A stretch of 64,000 nt of DNA from Blattabacterium cuenoti (GCF_014251695.1 NZ_CP059195.1:418031-482030); one strand, 5' to 3'. Numbered from the stretch's first letter, positions 37,590 through 50,688 are shown. Program-made: numbers and translations. Notes: generated by a model from the letters alone, not told the origin.

Positions 37590-38521
37590 ATCAAAAATTT
37601 CTCATTTTTATTTTAGGTCCTACTTGTGTAGGAAAAACTTATCTTTCCTTGTTTTTAGCTGAAAAATTTCAATCTGAAATTTTATCTTGCGATTCTAGAC
37701 AATTTTATAAGGAATTAAAAATAGGAACTTCTATGCCTACTGTAGAAGAATTATCTCGTGTTCCTCATCATTTTATCGGGCATTTAAGTATTCATCAGGA
37801 TTATAACGCAAAATTATTTGAAATAGATTCCTTAAAAAAAATTTCAAAATTATTTTCTAAACATTCCATATTGATTATGGTAGGAGGATCTAGCTTATAT
37901 GAAAAAGCAATAACAGAAGGATTATCTGAATTTCCTAAAATTAATTTTGAGATTAGAAATCATTTGATTTATTTTTTTAAAAAAAAAGGAATTTCCTTTT
38001 TACAGGAGCAATTTTTTAAAAAAAAAAAAACAGGTGAGTCAATAGACATTTCTAATCCTAGGCGCTTAATTCGATATTTAGAAATAGTTGAATCTACAGG
38101 AAAAAGTCCTTCTTTTTTTTATAAAAAGAAAAAAAGAAATTTTATAATTTTAAAAATAGGATTAATAATGCCCAGATATGAAATCTATTCTAAAATAAAT
38201 AATAGAGTAGATAATATGATAAAAAAAGGTTTATTAGATGAAGCTCGCCTATATTATCATTATAGAAATTTAAACAGTTTACAAACTATAGGATATAAAG
38301 AGATATTTGAGTTTTTTTCCGAAAAAAAAAATAATTTAAATGAAAGTGTAGAAAAAATAAAAAAAAACACTAGAAAATACGCAAAAAGACAATTGACCTG
38401 GTATAAAAAAGATCCATCAATTATATGGTTTCATCCCAAAGAAAAAGATAAAATTTTAAATTTCATTTTATTAAAAATAATGGGCAATACTGGATTCGAA
38501 CCAGTGACCCCCTGCTTGTAA
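37586..38521 (+). CDS. miaA: tRNA dimethylallyltransferase MiaA
   Basis: MiaA adds the dimethylallyl group to A37 of tRNAs reading UNN codons, before MiaB. The 311-residue frame begins at TTG, overlapping the aroC TGA, and has the P-loop [13 protein letters not shown], then [41 protein letters not shown] and [13 protein letters not shown]. The last 12 or so residues ([12 protein letters not shown]) are antisense tRNA-Val sequence, so the gene ends inside the tRNA gene. An in-frame run of 13 A residues lies at 38018-38030. The core is conserved, so it is probably active. Confidence 0.94.
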   Translation: MNQKFLIFILGPTCVGKTYLSLFLAEKFQSEILSCDSRQFYKELKIGTSMPTVEELSRVPHHFIGHLSIHQDYNAKLFEIDSLKKISKLFSKHSILIMVGGSSLYEKAITEGLSEFPKINFEIRNHLIYFFKKKGISFLQEQFFKKKKTGESIDISNPRRLIRYLEIVESTGKSPSFFYKKKKRNFIILKIGLIMPRYEIYSKINNRVDNMIKKGLLDEARLYYHYRNLNSLQTIGYKEIFEFFSEKKNNLNESVEKIKKNTRKYAKRQLTWYKKDPSIIWFHPKEKDKILNFILLKIMGNTGFEPVTPCL

Positions 38522-38556
38522 AACAGATGCTCTAAACCGAACTGAGCTAATTGCCC
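38481..38556 (-). tRNA. tRNA-Val (anticodon UAC)
   Basis: The minus strand folds as a complete cloverleaf with acceptor GGGCAAT pairing ATTGCCC, D-arm GCTC...GAGC, and anticodon stem TCTGT/GCAGG around the loop TTTACAA. The anticodon TAC reads valine GUA codons. The T arm ACTGG-TTCGAAT-CCAGT is intact. The discriminator is A and no CCA is encoded. The 3' end overlaps the miaA reading frame in antisense by 41 bases. Confidence 0.94.
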
Positions 38557-38570
38557 TATTTTTTTATAAC

Positions 38571-39845
38571 TTATTTATTCAAATGTAAATAAAAATTTTT
38601 ATAATATAATAAGATCTCAGATACAACAAATGTGCTTCCACTTATTAAAATCAAATCATTTTGATTGGCTTTATTTTTAGCGGATAAAAAAGCCTTCTTA
38701 ACAGAAGGGTAAAAATTTATTTTTTCACGATTTTTAAATATCTTATTGACTAATATTCTCAAATCATAAATAGAATATTTTCTATCTATATTAGGTTCAC
38801 AAAAATAATAAAAAGATTCAATAGGGAAAAATTTTAATAAATTATCTACTTTTTTTTCTTTTACGAAACCTAAAACTAGGTGTAATTTTTCATATGATTC
38901 TTTCTTTAACTGTTTACTAATCACATATGCCCCCTCTTCATTATGAGCTATATCACAAATAATTTTTGGATTTTTTTGTTGTAAAATATGCCAACGTCCT
39001 TTAAAATTAGTATTTTTTATGACATTTTTTAATCCTTTTTTTATTGATTGATTAGATACTATGATATTTTTTCTACAATGTAAGATACTTATAGTTTTTA
39101 ATACTAAACTTAGATTAAGATTTTGATAATCTGCTTTAAAAGGAATTTTATATTGAGAATCTTTTTTAGATTTTACAGAAAAATAAATTGGAGCATTTTT
39201 TTTTATAGCTTCTTTAAGAAAAAGAGATCGAATATTTTTCAATACTTTTCTTCCTATTATTACTGATACGTTTTTTTTTATAATTCCAGCTTTTTCTAAA
39301 GCAATTTTTAATTGATCCTTTCCAAGGATTTCTGTATGATCTACGCTAATATTTGTAATTACAGATATTTCTGGAGTGATCAAATTAGTAGAATCCAACC
39401 GTCCTCCCATTCCTACTTCAATAATTGCTATATTTACTTTTTTTTTCTTAAAATATTGAAAAGCTAAAGCCGTATTCATTTCGAAAAATGAAATTTTTTC
39501 TTTTTCTATAAATTTTTTATTTTCATTTATAAAATCTACAATAAAATCTTCTTCTATAAAAAGACCATTATAGGTAATTCTTTCTCTAAAATCTATTAAA
39601 TGAGGAGAAGTAAAAAGTCCTATTTTATATTTTTCTTCTTGTAAAATAGAAGATAACATATGTACAGTGGATCCTTTCCCATTTGTTCCTCCTACATGGA
39701 TACTTTTAAAAAAATTTTGGGGGTTTCCTAAATGAGAACAAAAATTTTGTATTCTCTTTAAACCTGGTTTATATGATATCAATCCTGTTTTTTGATAGAT
39801 TGGAAGACGTTTAAAAATCCATTGAACTGTTTCTATATAATTCAA
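38571..39845 (-). CDS. folC: bifunctional folylpolyglutamate synthase / dihydrofolate synthase
   Basis: FolC adds glutamate to dihydropteroate and then to folates. From the preferred TTG 39845 the product is 424 residues, starting MNYIETVQWIFKRLPIYQK as in flavobacterial FolC. The P-loop is IHVGGTNGKGSTVHMLSSIL, followed by GLFTSPHLIDFRERI, the VGMGGRLDSTN motif, ISVDHTEILG and GRWHIL. An upstream TTG at 39872 adds nine residues. No ATG is available, so the start is uncertain. It lies alone between tRNA-Val and the divergent glnS. Confidence 0.94.
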   Translation of the reverse strand: MNYIETVQWIFKRLPIYQKTGLISYKPGLKRIQNFCSHLGNPQNFFKSIHVGGTNGKGSTVHMLSSILQEEKYKIGLFTSPHLIDFRERITYNGLFIEEDFIVDFINENKKFIEKEKISFFEMNTALAFQYFKKKKVNIAIIEVGMGGRLDSTNLITPEISVITNISVDHTEILGKDQLKIALEKAGIIKKNVSVIIGRKVLKNIRSLFLKEAIKKNAPIYFSVKSKKDSQYKIPFKADYQNLNLSLVLKTISILHCRKNIIVSNQSIKKGLKNVIKNTNFKGRWHILQQKNPKIICDIAHNEEGAYVISKQLKKESYEKLHLVLGFVKEKKVDNLLKFFPIESFYYFCEPNIDRKYSIYDLRILVNKIFKNREKINFYPSVKKAFLSAKNKANQNDLILISGSTFVVSEILLYYKNFYLHLNK

Positions 39846-39927
39846 ATTCCAACTGTTAAAATAACATAGCAAAAATATATTTTTTTAAAAAAATTGGTTA
39901 TATTAGTACAAGAATTGATTTATAATT

Positions 39928-41601
39928 ATTATAGAATCACATTTACATTTTATTGAAAAAATTATAGAAGAAGACATAAAAAATGGATTTTCTGTAAAAA
40001 AAATTAGATTTCGTTTTCCTCCTGAACCTAATGGACTTCTTCATATTGGACATATTAAGGCTATATGTTTAAATTTTGAATTAGGTAAAAAATATAAATC
40101 TCCAATTATTTTGAGATTTGATGATACTAATCCTATAGGAGAGAATAAAAATTTTATAGATTCTATAAAAAAAGATATTCTTTTTTTAGGTTTCCGTTGG
40201 AATAATGAAAGTTATGCTTCTGATTATTTTCCTAAACTTTACGAATGGGCTATAAAATTAATTAAAAAAAATAAAGCTTATGTAGATGATCAACCTCAAA
40301 ATATCATACAACTTCAAAGAAAAAATCCTTTTGAAATTGGAATTGATAGTGATTATAGAAATAGATCTATAGAAGAAAATCTATTCCTATTCGATAAAAT
40401 GAAAAATGGGTCTTTTGAAGAAGGGTCTTGTGTTTTAAGAGCTAAAATTAATATGAGTTCTTCAAATATGAATATGCGAGATCCAATCATGTATAGGATT
40501 TTACGAAAAAAACATCATAGAACTGGATATAAATGGTGTATTTATCCTACTTATGATTGGACACATGGTTTATGTGATTATATAGAACAAATATCTCATT
40601 CTTTATGTTCTTTAGAGTTTGAAAATAGACGTCCATTATATAACTGGTATATAGATCAAATATATATTGAAAATACAAATCAAATAAAACCCAAACAAAT
40701 AGAATTTTCCAGATTAAATATAAGTCATACTATAACTAGTAAAAGAAAAATTCAATACTTAATTGAAAAAAAAGTTATTCAATCTTGGGATGATCCACGT
40801 ATTTTAACAATATCTGGATTGCGTCGTAAAGGATACACTTCACTTTCGTTAAAAAATTTTATTCACAATATAGGGATCACAAAAAGAAATAATATCATAG
40901 ATATATCTTTGATGGAATTTTGGATTAGAGAACATTTGAATAAAATAACTCCTAGAGTTATGGTAGTATTACATCCAATTAAATTAATTATTGACAATTA
41001 CTTAAATGAAACTGAATGGGTAGAAGCAGAAAATAATCCAGAAAATTTTAAGGATGGAAATCGAAAAGTCCCCTTTTCAAAATTTATATATATTGAAGAA
41101 GATGATTTTTTAGAAAAAGAAAAAAAAAATTTTTTTCGTCTTTGTATTGGAAAAGAAGTAAGACTTAAAAACGCATATATCATAAAAGCAAATTATGTAA
41201 TAAAAAATTATGAAGGAAAAATAAAGGAAATACATTGCACTTATGATTCAAAAAGTAAATCCGGAAAAAAAAACAAAATTGAAGAAAAAGGAAGAGTTAA
41301 AAGCACTTTACACTGGGTGTCTGTAAAACATTCTTTTCCCATAAAAATTAATTTATATAATCCTCTTTTTCTAAATAGAAATCCAGATATAGATTTTCAT
41401 AAATATATTAATCCTAAATCAAAAAATGAAATAATTGGTTATGCAGAGCCTTCCTTAAAAAAAGCAAAAAAAGGAAATCATTTTCAATTTCAGAGAATTG
41501 GTTATTTTTATGTAGATAGTGAAATTAAAAACGGAAAAGATCAGATTATTTTTAATCAAACGGTATCTATAAAAAACCAATGGAAAAAAAATTCTTTATA
41601 A
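39928..41601 (+). CDS. glnS: glutaminyl-tRNA synthetase, with no ATG/GTG/TTG start
   Basis: GlnRS charges tRNA-Gln. The frame is open from after the stop at 39916, and the catalytic core starts at once: [35 protein letters not shown], with HIGH at about residues 39-42. [21 protein letters not shown], the KMSKS-like TSKRK and the GLRRKGYT motif follow, then the anticodon-binding beta domains. Length (557) is normal. There is no ATG, GTG or TTG upstream of the conserved core, so the start is probably ATT at 39925 or 39928. The first ordinary start codon (TTG 40111) would cut off the HIGH motif. It overlaps the 3' end of rpoC by six bases. Confidence 0.93.
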   Translation: MIESHLHFIEKIIEEDIKNGFSVKKIRFRFPPEPNGLLHIGHIKAICLNFELGKKYKSPIILRFDDTNPIGENKNFIDSIKKDILFLGFRWNNESYASDYFPKLYEWAIKLIKKNKAYVDDQPQNIIQLQRKNPFEIGIDSDYRNRSIEENLFLFDKMKNGSFEEGSCVLRAKINMSSSNMNMRDPIMYRILRKKHHRTGYKWCIYPTYDWTHGLCDYIEQISHSLCSLEFENRRPLYNWYIDQIYIENTNQIKPKQIEFSRLNISHTITSKRKIQYLIEKKVIQSWDDPRILTISGLRRKGYTSLSLKNFIHNIGITKRNNIIDISLMEFWIREHLNKITPRVMVVLHPIKLIIDNYLNETEWVEAENNPENFKDGNRKVPFSKFIYIEEDDFLEKEKKNFFRLCIGKEVRLKNAYIIKANYVIKNYEGKIKEIHCTYDSKSKSGKKNKIEEKGRVKSTLHWVSVKHSFPIKINLYNPLFLNRNPDIDFHKYINPKSKNEIIGYAEPSLKKAKKGNHFQFQRIGYFYVDSEIKNGKDQIIFNQTVSIKNQWKKNSL

Positions 41602-44600
41602 TTGAATATCTGGTAAAATATTTTCATATTCTCTTAATCCAGTTCCTGCAGGAATTTTATGTCCGACGATTACATTTTCCTTTAATCCGTGTAAATAATC
41701 AATTTTACTACTTATAGCTGCTTCACTTAAAACCTTTGTTGTTTCTTGAAATGAAGCTGCAGATATAAAAGATTTAGTTTGTAACGCTGCTCTTGTTATT
41801 CCTTGTAATATAGGTCTTGCTGTAGCAGGAATAGCATTTCTGACTTTTATTAATTTTTTTTTCTTATATTTTAAAACTGCATTTTCATTTCTAAAATCCC
41901 TATTATTCATAATATCTCCATTTTTAAATATTTCAGAACCTCCAGAATCTTCAACCACTTTCATTTGAGATATTTTATCATTTTCTTCTATAAAATCATC
42001 TTTATATTCTATATTTCCTTCCAAAAACTTGGTATCTCCTATATCTATAACTTCAACTTTCCTCATCATTTGTAAAACAATAACTTCAAAATGTTTATCA
42101 TTAATTTTAACTCCCTGCAAACGATATACCTCTTGTATTTCTCTTATTAAATATTCTTGTACTGCCCTAGGTCCTCTTATATTTAAAATATCATTAGGAG
42201 TAACAGCTCCATCTGATAAAGGCATTCCTGCTTTAACGTAATCATTTTCCTGAACAAGGATTTGATTAGATAACTTAACAAGATATTTTCTTATTTCTCC
42301 TGTTTTAGATTCTACAATAATTTCTCTATTTCCTCTTTTTATTTTTCCATGACTAACGATTCCATCCATTTCTGATACTACAGCTGGATTAGACGGATTA
42401 CGTGCTTCAAATAATTCAGATAGACGAGGTAACCCTCCTGTAATATCTCCTGATTTAGCCGTTCTTCTTGGAACCTTCACTAATATCTTTCCTACATCTA
42501 TTTTTTCTTCATCTTCTACCATTAAATGAGCACCTACTGGTAGATTATATACTTTTAATTCTTCATTTTTTTCATTAATAATTTTTAATGTTGGTATTAA
42601 ATTTTTGTTTTTTACCTCTGTTATTACTTTTTCTTGAAATCCAGTTTGTTCATCTATTTCTACTTGAAAAGTAATACCTTGTTCTAAATGTTGATAAGAT
42701 ATTATACCAGAAAATTCCGCAACAATAACTGCATTATACAGATCCCATTTACAAATCATATCTCCTACTTTTAGTACATCTCCATGTTTTACATATAAAG
42801 AAGCGCCATAAGGAATATTATTTACCATTAAAACAGATGATTTTTCTAGGTTAAAAATTTTCATTTCTGTAGATCTAGAAACTACTATTCCTATCTGATC
42901 AGAATTTTGTTTTGTTTTTACAAATTTTAAATCTTCAAATTCCACAATTCCATTATATTTTGCTTTTATTTGTGAAGATTCTGTAATATTACCTGCTGTC
43001 CCTCCAACATGAAAAGTTCGTAAAGTCAATTGAGTTCCTGGTTCTCCAATTGACTGTGCTGCAATAACTCCAACGGCTTCGCCTTTTTTAACTATTTCTC
43101 CTGTAGATAAATTACGACCGTAACATTTAGAACAAATCCCCATTTGTGCTTCACAAGACAAAGGAGATCTAACTTCTACTATTTCTATTCCAGATTTTTC
43201 AATAATCTCTGCTATTTTTTCATCAATCATTTCCCCTGCGGAAATTATTAATTCATTATCTTTATAAATATCATTTAAAGATACACGTCCTAAAATTCTA
43301 TCAAACAAAGTTTCTACGATCTCTTCATTTTTTTTCAATGCAGAAATTTCTAATCCACGTAAAGTTTTACAATCTTCCATTTTTATAATAACATCTTGAG
43401 CCGCATCTACTAAACGTCTTGTAAGATATCCAGCATCTGCTGTTTTTAATGCAGTATCTGCTAATCCTTTTCTAGCTCCATGAGTAGATATAAAATATTC
43501 TAAAATAGAAAGCCCTTCTCTAAAATTGGATAAAATAGGATTTTCAATAATCTCACCTCCAGAAGATCCTGCTTTTTGAGGTTTAGCCATCAATCCACGC
43601 ATTCCTGATAGTTGACGGATTTGCTCTTTAGAACCTCTTGCTCCAGAATCTAACATCATATATACGGGATTAAATCCTTGTCTATCTTCACGCATATATT
43701 TCATTACTTTTTCCGTAAGCATAGCGTTGGTATTTGTCCATATATCAATTACTTGATTATAACGTTCATTATTCGTGATTAATCCCATATTATAATTCAT
43801 TTTTACATTATCTACTTGTTTAATTGCATGATTGACCATTTTTTTCTTATTATCAGGAATAATAATATCTCCCAATCCAAAAGATAAACCACCTTTAAAT
43901 GCGTTATAAAAACCTAATTCTTTAATATCATCTAGAAAATTAGCAGCAGTAGGAACATTTGTAAAATGTAATATTTTACCTATAATTTCTCTAAGAGATT
44001 TTTTTGTAAGAGATTCATTAATAAATCCCACTTTTTTAGGGACTACTTGATTAAATAAAACTCTTCCTACAGTAGTTTTTATTATTCTATTGATAAATTT
44101 TTCTTCATCACGAAGATGAACTTTAACTTTAATCAAAGCATGCAAATCTACTACACCTTGATTGTATGCTATTTCAACTTCTTCTGGAGAATAAAAAACA
44201 AGTCCTTCTCCTTTCACTTTTCTTTTTGAATCTGATAGCAAAGGTTTAGTCATATAATATAATCCTAATACCATATCTTGAGAAGGAACTGTAATAGGAG
44301 AACCATTAGCAGGATTTAATATGTTTTGAGAAGCTAACATTAAAAGTTGAGCTTCTAATATAGCTCCATGAGATAATGGTAAATGAACAGCCATTTGATC
44401 TCCATCAAAATCTGCATTAAAAGCAGCACAAACTAAAGGATGTAATTGAATTGCTTTTCCCTCTATTAATTTAGGTTGAAAAGCTTGAATTCCTAACCTA
44501 TGTAACGTAGGAGCCCTATTTAACAATATAGGATGTCCTTTTAAAACATTTTCTAAAATATCCCATATCATGGGCTCTCTTTTATCAATAATCTTCTTGG

Positions 44601-45837
44601 AAGATTTTACTGTTTTTACTATTCCTCTTTCAATTAATTTTCGTATAATAAAAGGTTTATAAAGTTCCGCAGCCATATCTTTAGGTAATCCACATTCATG
44701 TAATTTCAAGTGCGGACCTACCACGATAACAGATCTTGCAGAATAATCGACTCTTTTTCCAAGAAGATTCTGTCTAAAACGACCTTGTTTTCCTTTTAAT
44801 GCATCAGATAAAGATTTTAAAGGACGATTAGCTTCTGATTTTACGGCAGAAACTTTTCTTGAATTATCAAAAAGAGAATCTACTGCTTCTTGAAGCATTC
44901 TTTTTTCATTTCTTAAAATGACTTCAGGTGCTTTAATTTCTATAAGTCTTTTTAAACGATTATTTCTTATAAGTACTCTACGGTATAAATCAGTCATGTC
45001 AGAAGCTGCATAACGTCCTCCATCCAAAGGAACTAAAGGACGTAATTCAGGAGGAATAACAGATAATACATGAATAATCATCCAAGATGGATTTCCTCCA
45101 TTTTTTTTCCCTTCTCTAAAAGACTCAACAACCTGTAAACGTTTCAATGCTTCAGTACGCCTTTGTTTAGAAGTTTCATTATGAGCTTGATTTCTTAGTT
45201 CCATAGATAATAAATCCAAATCTACTCGATTTAAAAAATCCTCTATACATTCTGCTCCCATTTTAGCAATAAACTTATTCGGATCAGAATCTTCTAATTG
45301 CTGATTTCCTTTCGGAAGTTTATTTAAAGCTTGTAAATATTCTTCTTCGGTAAGAAAATCTCCTTTATTAAAATGAGATCCATCTATACGTAAACTTAAA
45401 CCTCCTTGAATCACAACATATCGTTCATAATAAATAATCATTTCCAGTTTTTTAGAAGGAAAACCTAATAAGTATCCAATTTTATTAGGAGAAGATCGGA
45501 AACACCAAATATGAACAACTGGAACGACAAGACTTATATGCCCCATACGTTCTCTTCTCACTTTTTTTTCAGTAACTTCAACTCCACATCTATCACAAAC
45601 AATCCCTTTATAACGAATTCTTTTATATTTTCCACAAGCACATTCGTAATCTTTGACTGGACCAAAAATTCTTTCACAAAAAAGGCCATCTCTTTCTGGT
45701 TTATGAGTCCTATAATTGATTGTTTCTGGTTTTAATACTTCTCCATGAGATTCCTTTAGAATAATTTCTGGAGAAGCTAATCGAATAGTTACTTTATTAA
45801 AGTTATTATCTTTTTTTCTATTCATTTTTTTTATCAT
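41596..45837 (-). CDS. rpoC: DNA-directed RNA polymerase beta-prime subunit
   Basis: The largest core polymerase subunit, 1413 residues, starts with the zinc finger [20 protein letters not shown]. The catalytic magnesium site NADFDGDQM is at about 474-480. A second zinc site near [15 protein letters not shown], the trigger loop after [13 protein letters not shown] and the C-terminal [16 protein letters not shown] are present. Length matches Bacteroidota RpoC. It follows rpoB by 27 bases. The C-terminal end overlaps the convergent glnS end. Confidence 0.98.
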   Translation of the reverse strand: MIKKMNRKKDNNFNKVTIRLASPEIILKESHGEVLKPETINYRTHKPERDGLFCERIFGPVKDYECACGKYKRIRYKGIVCDRCGVEVTEKKVRRERMGHISLVVPVVHIWCFRSSPNKIGYLLGFPSKKLEMIIYYERYVVIQGGLSLRIDGSHFNKGDFLTEEEYLQALNKLPKGNQQLEDSDPNKFIAKMGAECIEDFLNRVDLDLLSMELRNQAHNETSKQRRTEALKRLQVVESFREGKKNGGNPSWMIIHVLSVIPPELRPLVPLDGGRYAASDMTDLYRRVLIRNNRLKRLIEIKAPEVILRNEKRMLQEAVDSLFDNSRKVSAVKSEANRPLKSLSDALKGKQGRFRQNLLGKRVDYSARSVIVVGPHLKLHECGLPKDMAAELYKPFIIRKLIERGIVKTVKSSKKIIDKREPMIWDILENVLKGHPILLNRAPTLHRLGIQAFQPKLIEGKAIQLHPLVCAAFNADFDGDQMAVHLPLSHGAILEAQLLMLASQNILNPANGSPITVPSQDMVLGLYYMTKPLLSDSKRKVKGEGLVFYSPEEVEIAYNQGVVDLHALIKVKVHLRDEEKFINRIIKTTVGRVLFNQVVPKKVGFINESLTKKSLREIIGKILHFTNVPTAANFLDDIKELGFYNAFKGGLSFGLGDIIIPDNKKKMVNHAIKQVDNVKMNYNMGLITNNERYNQVIDIWTNTNAMLTEKVMKYMREDRQGFNPVYMMLDSGARGSKEQIRQLSGMRGLMAKPQKAGSSGGEIIENPILSNFREGLSILEYFISTHGARKGLADTALKTADAGYLTRRLVDAAQDVIIKMEDCKTLRGLEISALKKNEEIVETLFDRILGRVSLNDIYKDNELIISAGEMIDEKIAEIIEKSGIEIVEVRSPLSCEAQMGICSKCYGRNLSTGEIVKKGEAVGVIAAQSIGEPGTQLTLRTFHVGGTAGNITESSQIKAKYNGIVEFEDLKFVKTKQNSDQIGIVVSRSTEMKIFNLEKSSVLMVNNIPYGASLYVKHGDVLKVGDMICKWDLYNAVIVAEFSGIISYQHLEQGITFQVEIDEQTGFQEKVITEVKNKNLIPTLKIINEKNEELKVYNLPVGAHLMVEDEEKIDVGKILVKVPRRTAKSGDITGGLPRLSELFEARNPSNPAVVSEMDGIVSHGKIKRGNREIIVESKTGEIRKYLVKLSNQILVQENDYVKAGMPLSDGAVTPNDILNIRGPRAVQEYLIREIQEVYRLQGVKINDKHFEVIVLQMMRKVEVIDIGDTKFLEGNIEYKDDFIEENDKISQMKVVEDSGGSEIFKNGDIMNNRDFRNENAVLKYKKKKLIKVRNAIPATARPILQGITRAALQTKSFISAASFQETTKVLSEAAISSKIDYLHGLKENVIVGHKIPAGTGLREYENILPDIQL

Positions 45838-45864
45838 ATAAAAAAAATATGAAATAACAAAAAT

Positions 45865-48800
45865 TCATTCTTCTAAACGTATATCTAATCCCAATCCTTT
45901 TAATTCGTAACAAAGTACATTAAAAGATTCTGGATTGTTAGGTTCAGGCATTGATTCTCCTTTTACTATAGATTCATAAGTTTTAGCTCTTCCAGCAACA
46001 TCATCTGATTTTACAGTTAAAATTTCACGTAAAATATTAGAAGCTCCAAAAGCTTCTAAAGCCCAAACTTCCATTTCTCCAAAACGTTGACCTCCAAATT
46101 GAGCTTTCCCTCCTAAAGGTTGTTGGGTTATTAAAGAATAAGGGCCTATTGAACGTGCATGCATTTTATCATCTACCATATGACCTAACTTTAACATATA
46201 TATTACTCCTACAGTAGCAGGTTGATCAAACTTTTCTCCTGTTCCTCCATCAAATAAATAAGTGGTCCCAAAACGAGGAATTTTTGCTTTATCTGTATAT
46301 TTGCAAATTTCTTCTATAGTTGCTCCATCAAATATAGGCGTTGAAAATTTCATATTTAATTTATGTCCGGCCCATCCCAATACAGTTTCATATATTTGTC
46401 CTATATTCATTCTGGAGGGGACTCCTAAAGGATTTAGAACAATGTCTACAGGACTTCCATCTTCTAAAAAAGGCATGTCTTCTTCTCTTAAGATTCTAGC
46501 AACTACTCCTTTATTTCCATGTCTTCCTGCCATTTTATCTCCTACTTTTAATTTTCTTTTCTTAGCAATATATACTTTCGCCATTTTTATAATTCCTGAA
46601 GGTAATTCATCTCCAACAGTAATAGAAAATTTTTTATGTTTAAAAATACTATTTAAATCATTTACCGCTATTTTATAATTATGTAAAATTTCTGATACTA
46701 AATTATTAATTTTAATATCATTAGTCCAATCCGAAGAATAAATTTCTATATAATCCTGTTTATTTATATTATTAAGTATTTTCATAGTGAATTTTATCCC
46801 TTTTTTTATAATTTCTTGTTTTTTTTCATTAAAAACAGAATTATGACATAATTTTCCATCTAAAATAGATTGCAATTTTTTAATCAATAAGTTTTTTAAA
46901 AAAAATAATTTTTTCTCATATTCTTTTTCTAAACGTACTATTTTCATTTTATCCTGAGTTCTAGATATTTTATCTTTTATACTTCTAGTAAAAAGTTTTG
47001 TATCTATAACAACTCCAAATAATGAGGGTTCAGCCCTTAAAGAAGCATCTTTTACATTTCCTGCTTTATCTCCAAAAATAGCTCTTAATAATTTTTCTTC
47101 TGGTGTTGGGTCAGATTCTCCTTTGGGAGTTATTTTGCCAATAAGAATATCACCAGGTTTTACTTCTGCTCCAACTCTTATAATTCCATTTTCATCTAAA
47201 TCTTTGGTAGCTTCTTCACTAACATTAGGAATGTCATTAGTTAATTCTTCCATCCCTAATTTTGTATCACGAACATCTAAAGAATATTCATCTATATGTA
47301 TAGAAGTAAACCAATCTTCACTTACAACTTTTTCAGAAATTAAAACAGCATCTTCAAAATTATAACCGTTACACGGAATAAAAGCCGCTTTTAAATTTTT
47401 TCCTAAAGCTAATTCTCCATTTTCTGTAGCATAACCTTCACATAAAATTTGTCCTTTAATCACTTTCATCCCTTTTCTTACAATAGGTTTTAAAGTAATA
47501 CATGTATTTTGATTTGTTTTTCTAAATTTTATCAAATCATAAACCTGAACTTTAGAATCAAAATTCACTAAATCTTCTTTATCTGTTTTATCATAACGAA
47601 TAATTATTTTTTTTGCATCAACATATTCTACAAATCCATCCTTTTTTGCATTCATCAATATACGAGAATCTCTAGCTACTTGTTCCTCTAATCCAGTTCC
47701 TATTATGGGGGCATCAGGCTTTAACAATGGAACTGCTTGACGCATCATGTTAGATCCCATTAAAGCTCTATTTGCATCATCATGTTCTAAAAAAGGGATG
47801 AGAGATGCAGATATAGAAGCAATTTGATTCGGAGCTACATCTATATAATTTACTTGATTAGGATTCACTATAGGAAAATCTCCATCTTCACGAGCTATAA
47901 TTCTATCATATAAAAAATTTCCATATCTATCAATAGCATTAGCTTGTGCTATAATTTTTCCTTCTTCTTCTTCCGCACTTAAATATTTTACTTTCAATTT
48001 TAAATCTACTCTTTGATTAGATACAATTCGATAAGGAGTTTCAACAAATCCCATATTATTAATTTTGGCGAATACAGAAAGAGAAGATATTAATCCTATA
48101 TTAGGTCCTTCCGGAGTTTCTATAGGACATAATCTTCCATAATGAGAATAATTTACATCTCTTACTTCAAAACCTGCTCTTTCTCTAGATAATCCTCCAG
48201 GACCTAATGCTGAAAGTCTTCTTTTATGAGTGATCTCAGATAAAGGATTCGTTTGATCCATAAATTGAGATAATTGATTTGTTCCAAAAAAAGTGTTTAT
48301 TACGGATGATAAAGTTTTAGCATTAATAAGATCTACTGGCATGAAAACTTCATTATCACGAACATTCATTCTTTCTCTTATAGTTCTAGCCATTCTAGCT
48401 AATCCAATACTGAATTGAGCATAAAGTTGTTCTCCAACTGTTCTTACTCGTCTATTAGATAAATGATCAATATCATCTACTTCTCTTTTAGAATTAAATA
48501 AAGCATTCAAGTGTTCTACTATTGCAATAATATCTTTTTTAGTTAAAACTAAATAATCAGGATTTATATTTAGACCAAGACGTTTATTCAAACGATATCT
48601 TCCCACAGGCCCTAAACTGTATCGAGTATCAGAAAAAAAAAGTTTATCTATAACTCCTCTAGCAGTTTCTTCATCAGGAGGTTCAGTATTTCTTAATTGT
48701 CTGTAAATATATTCTACTGCTTCTTTTTCAGAATTAGTTGGGTCTTTATGTAAAGTATTATAAATTATAGAATAATCTTTTTTTCTTTCTCCTTCTTTAT

Positions 48801-49680
48801 GTAATAAAATAGTTTTTATTTCATTATGAATCAAAAGATTAATATGTTCTTCTTTCAAAAGAATATTTCTTTCTAGAAGAATCTCATTTTGTTCTATAGA
48901 TAAAACTTCCCCTGTATCTTCGTCAACAAAATCCTCATGCCAAATTTTCAATACTCTAGCCGCTAAAATTCTATTTATAATATTTTTTTCGTTCCCTTTT
49001 ATTTCTATCTCCTCAGCTAAATCAAATATTTCCAATATATCTTTATCTCTTTCATATCCTATCGCACGTAATAAAGTTGTCATAGGTAACTTTTTCTTTC
49101 TATCAATATATGCATACATTACATTATTAATATCTGTTGCGAACTCTATCCATGACCCTTTAAATGGAATAATTCTAGCGGAATAAAGTTTGGTTCCATT
49201 AGCATGATGGGATTGACCAAAAAAAACACCGGGAGAACGATGTAATTGAGAAACAATTACTCTTTCAGATCCATTAAAAATAAAAGATCCGGATGGAGTC
49301 ATATAAGGACATGTTCCTAAATAAACATCTTGATACACAGTTTCAAAGTCTTCATGTTCAGGATCAGTACAATATAATTTTAATTTTGCTTTTAAAGGAA
49401 CACTATAAGTTAACCCTCTTTCTATGCACTCTTCTATTGAATATCTAGGAGAATCTATGGAATAACCTTTAAATTCTAAAACAAAAGAATTTCGAGCATC
49501 AGAAATCGGAAAATTTTCTGCAAAAGCTTTGAATAATCCTTCATTTTTTCTATCTTCTGGCTTTGCATCTAATTGAAAAAATTCTTTAAATGATTTAATT
49601 TGAATATCCAAAAAATCAGGATATTCTACTTGTTTTGCTACTGAGGCAAAAGTGATTCTTTTTTTTTCTGTATTCACCAA
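45865..49680 (-). CDS. rpoB: DNA-directed RNA polymerase beta subunit
   Basis: The 1271-residue beta subunit carries the expected ordered blocks. The fork loop and rifampicin-region motifs are at [32 protein letters not shown]. Downstream are [21 protein letters not shown]-type [40 protein letters not shown], and the C-terminal [21 protein letters not shown]. It lies between rplL and rpoC in the conserved rplKAJL-rpoBC cluster. Confidence 0.98.
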   Translation of the reverse strand: MVNTEKKRITFASVAKQVEYPDFLDIQIKSFKEFFQLDAKPEDRKNEGLFKAFAENFPISDARNSFVLEFKGYSIDSPRYSIEECIERGLTYSVPLKAKLKLYCTDPEHEDFETVYQDVYLGTCPYMTPSGSFIFNGSERVIVSQLHRSPGVFFGQSHHANGTKLYSARIIPFKGSWIEFATDINNVMYAYIDRKKKLPMTTLLRAIGYERDKDILEIFDLAEEIEIKGNEKNIINRILAARVLKIWHEDFVDEDTGEVLSIEQNEILLERNILLKEEHINLLIHNEIKTILLHKEGERKKDYSIIYNTLHKDPTNSEKEAVEYIYRQLRNTEPPDEETARGVIDKLFFSDTRYSLGPVGRYRLNKRLGLNINPDYLVLTKKDIIAIVEHLNALFNSKREVDDIDHLSNRRVRTVGEQLYAQFSIGLARMARTIRERMNVRDNEVFMPVDLINAKTLSSVINTFFGTNQLSQFMDQTNPLSEITHKRRLSALGPGGLSRERAGFEVRDVNYSHYGRLCPIETPEGPNIGLISSLSVFAKINNMGFVETPYRIVSNQRVDLKLKVKYLSAEEEEGKIIAQANAIDRYGNFLYDRIIAREDGDFPIVNPNQVNYIDVAPNQIASISASLIPFLEHDDANRALMGSNMMRQAVPLLKPDAPIIGTGLEEQVARDSRILMNAKKDGFVEYVDAKKIIIRYDKTDKEDLVNFDSKVQVYDLIKFRKTNQNTCITLKPIVRKGMKVIKGQILCEGYATENGELALGKNLKAAFIPCNGYNFEDAVLISEKVVSEDWFTSIHIDEYSLDVRDTKLGMEELTNDIPNVSEEATKDLDENGIIRVGAEVKPGDILIGKITPKGESDPTPEEKLLRAIFGDKAGNVKDASLRAEPSLFGVVIDTKLFTRSIKDKISRTQDKMKIVRLEKEYEKKLFFLKNLLIKKLQSILDGKLCHNSVFNEKKQEIIKKGIKFTMKILNNINKQDYIEIYSSDWTNDIKINNLVSEILHNYKIAVNDLNSIFKHKKFSITVGDELPSGIIKMAKVYIAKKRKLKVGDKMAGRHGNKGVVARILREEDMPFLEDGSPVDIVLNPLGVPSRMNIGQIYETVLGWAGHKLNMKFSTPIFDGATIEEICKYTDKAKIPRFGTTYLFDGGTGEKFDQPATVGVIYMLKLGHMVDDKMHARSIGPYSLITQQPLGGKAQFGGQRFGEMEVWALEAFGASNILREILTVKSDDVAGRAKTYESIVKGESMPEPNNPESFNVLCYELKGLGLDIRLEE

Positions 49681-49725
49681 TTTTAATTTAATGGATAATT
49701 TTTCAAAAAAATGTAAGTAAATTAT

Positions 49726-50100
49726 CTATTTTAATTCCACTTCAGCACCTATTTCTTCAAATTTATTTTTTAAATCTTCTGCTTCTTTTTTATTTACAGA
49801 TTCTTTAATAATACTGGGTATGTTGTCTACTAAATCTTTAGCTTCCTTCAGCCCCTTTCCAGTAATTTCTTTAACTAATTTTACTACAGATAATTTAGAA
49901 TTTCCTGATGATTTTAAAATTATGTTAAAAATACTTTTTTCCTCTTTCTCATAGGTTTTTTCTTTTTGAGATGAATGAGTATTTTCCACTTTATCTGAAA
50001 TATGCGGTTCTATTCCATATTCTTTTTTTAAAAGAGTAGCTAATTCATTAACTTGTTTTACGGTTAGATTCACTAATTGTTCTGCTAGCTTTTCTATCAT
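49726..50100 (-). CDS. rplL: 50S ribosomal protein L7/L12
   Basis: L7/L12 forms the flexible ribosomal stalk that recruits translation GTPases. The 124-residue product has the dimerising N-terminal helices ([26 protein letters not shown]), a charged hinge and the C-terminal domain [32 protein letters not shown]. The hinge is Lys- and Glu-rich rather than Ala-rich, reflecting base composition. It lies downstream of rplJ, its docking partner. Confidence 0.96.
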   Translation of the reverse strand: MIEKLAEQLVNLTVKQVNELATLLKKEYGIEPHISDKVENTHSSQKEKTYEKEEKSIFNIILKSSGNSKLSVVKLVKEITGKGLKEAKDLVDNIPSIIKESVNKKEAEDLKNKFEEIGAEVELK

Positions 50101-50142
50101 TTTATTATTTATTTTAAAAATATTAGAAGGAGACTTTGATTT

Positions 50143-50688
50143 TCATTTTTTCATCTTTTTTTGATAAGATAAGGATTTTAAAATTTCACATACTTTATAT
50201 TTGGTTGAATATAAAAAAGATGAAAAAATATTCTTTATTGAAAATTGAAGTATATTTAAAATTTCCGCAATGATATCTTCCTTAGATTTTATACGGAGCA
50301 ATACATTTAAATCTTTGTTCCCACCAAAATAAAAAGATTTTTGAGCATAAGCTCCTTTTAAGCAAGGTTTATCAGTTTTCTCTTGAGTATGAAAATTTTT
50401 TATAATTTTTGAAGTAACATTTGCAACATTCAAATTTGAAAATAATAGTGTTGTATTTCCATTTAAAATCGGAAAAAAAGAATTGAATTTTTTATTTTTT
50501 ATTATAGCTTTTTTCAACAACGTATTTTTAACCACTCTCATTCTAATACTATGTTCATAAAAATTCTTTCTAAGAATAGATATTTGACTAGAATTTAAAT
50601 CGGATATATCAATCAAATATAATGTTTCATTATTAGATAATATAGAAATTAATTCCAATAGTTCTTTTTTTTTATTTTTTTTATTCAT
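50143..50688 (-). CDS. rplJ: 50S ribosomal protein L10
   Basis: L10 is the base of the ribosomal stalk and in many bacteria represses its own operon. The 181-residue protein shows YLIDISDLNSSQISILRKNFYEHSIRMRVVKNTLLKKAI and the C-terminal helix that binds L7/L12 dimers. It overlaps the rplA stop as ATGA and precedes rplL. No L10 leader structure was examined in detail. Confidence 0.95.
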   Translation of the reverse strand: MNKKNKKKELLELISILSNNETLYLIDISDLNSSQISILRKNFYEHSIRMRVVKNTLLKKAIIKNKKFNSFFPILNGNTTLLFSNLNVANVTSKIIKNFHTQEKTDKPCLKGAYAQKSFYFGGNKDLNVLLRIKSKEDIIAEILNILQFSIKNIFSSFLYSTKYKVCEILKSLSYQKKMKK

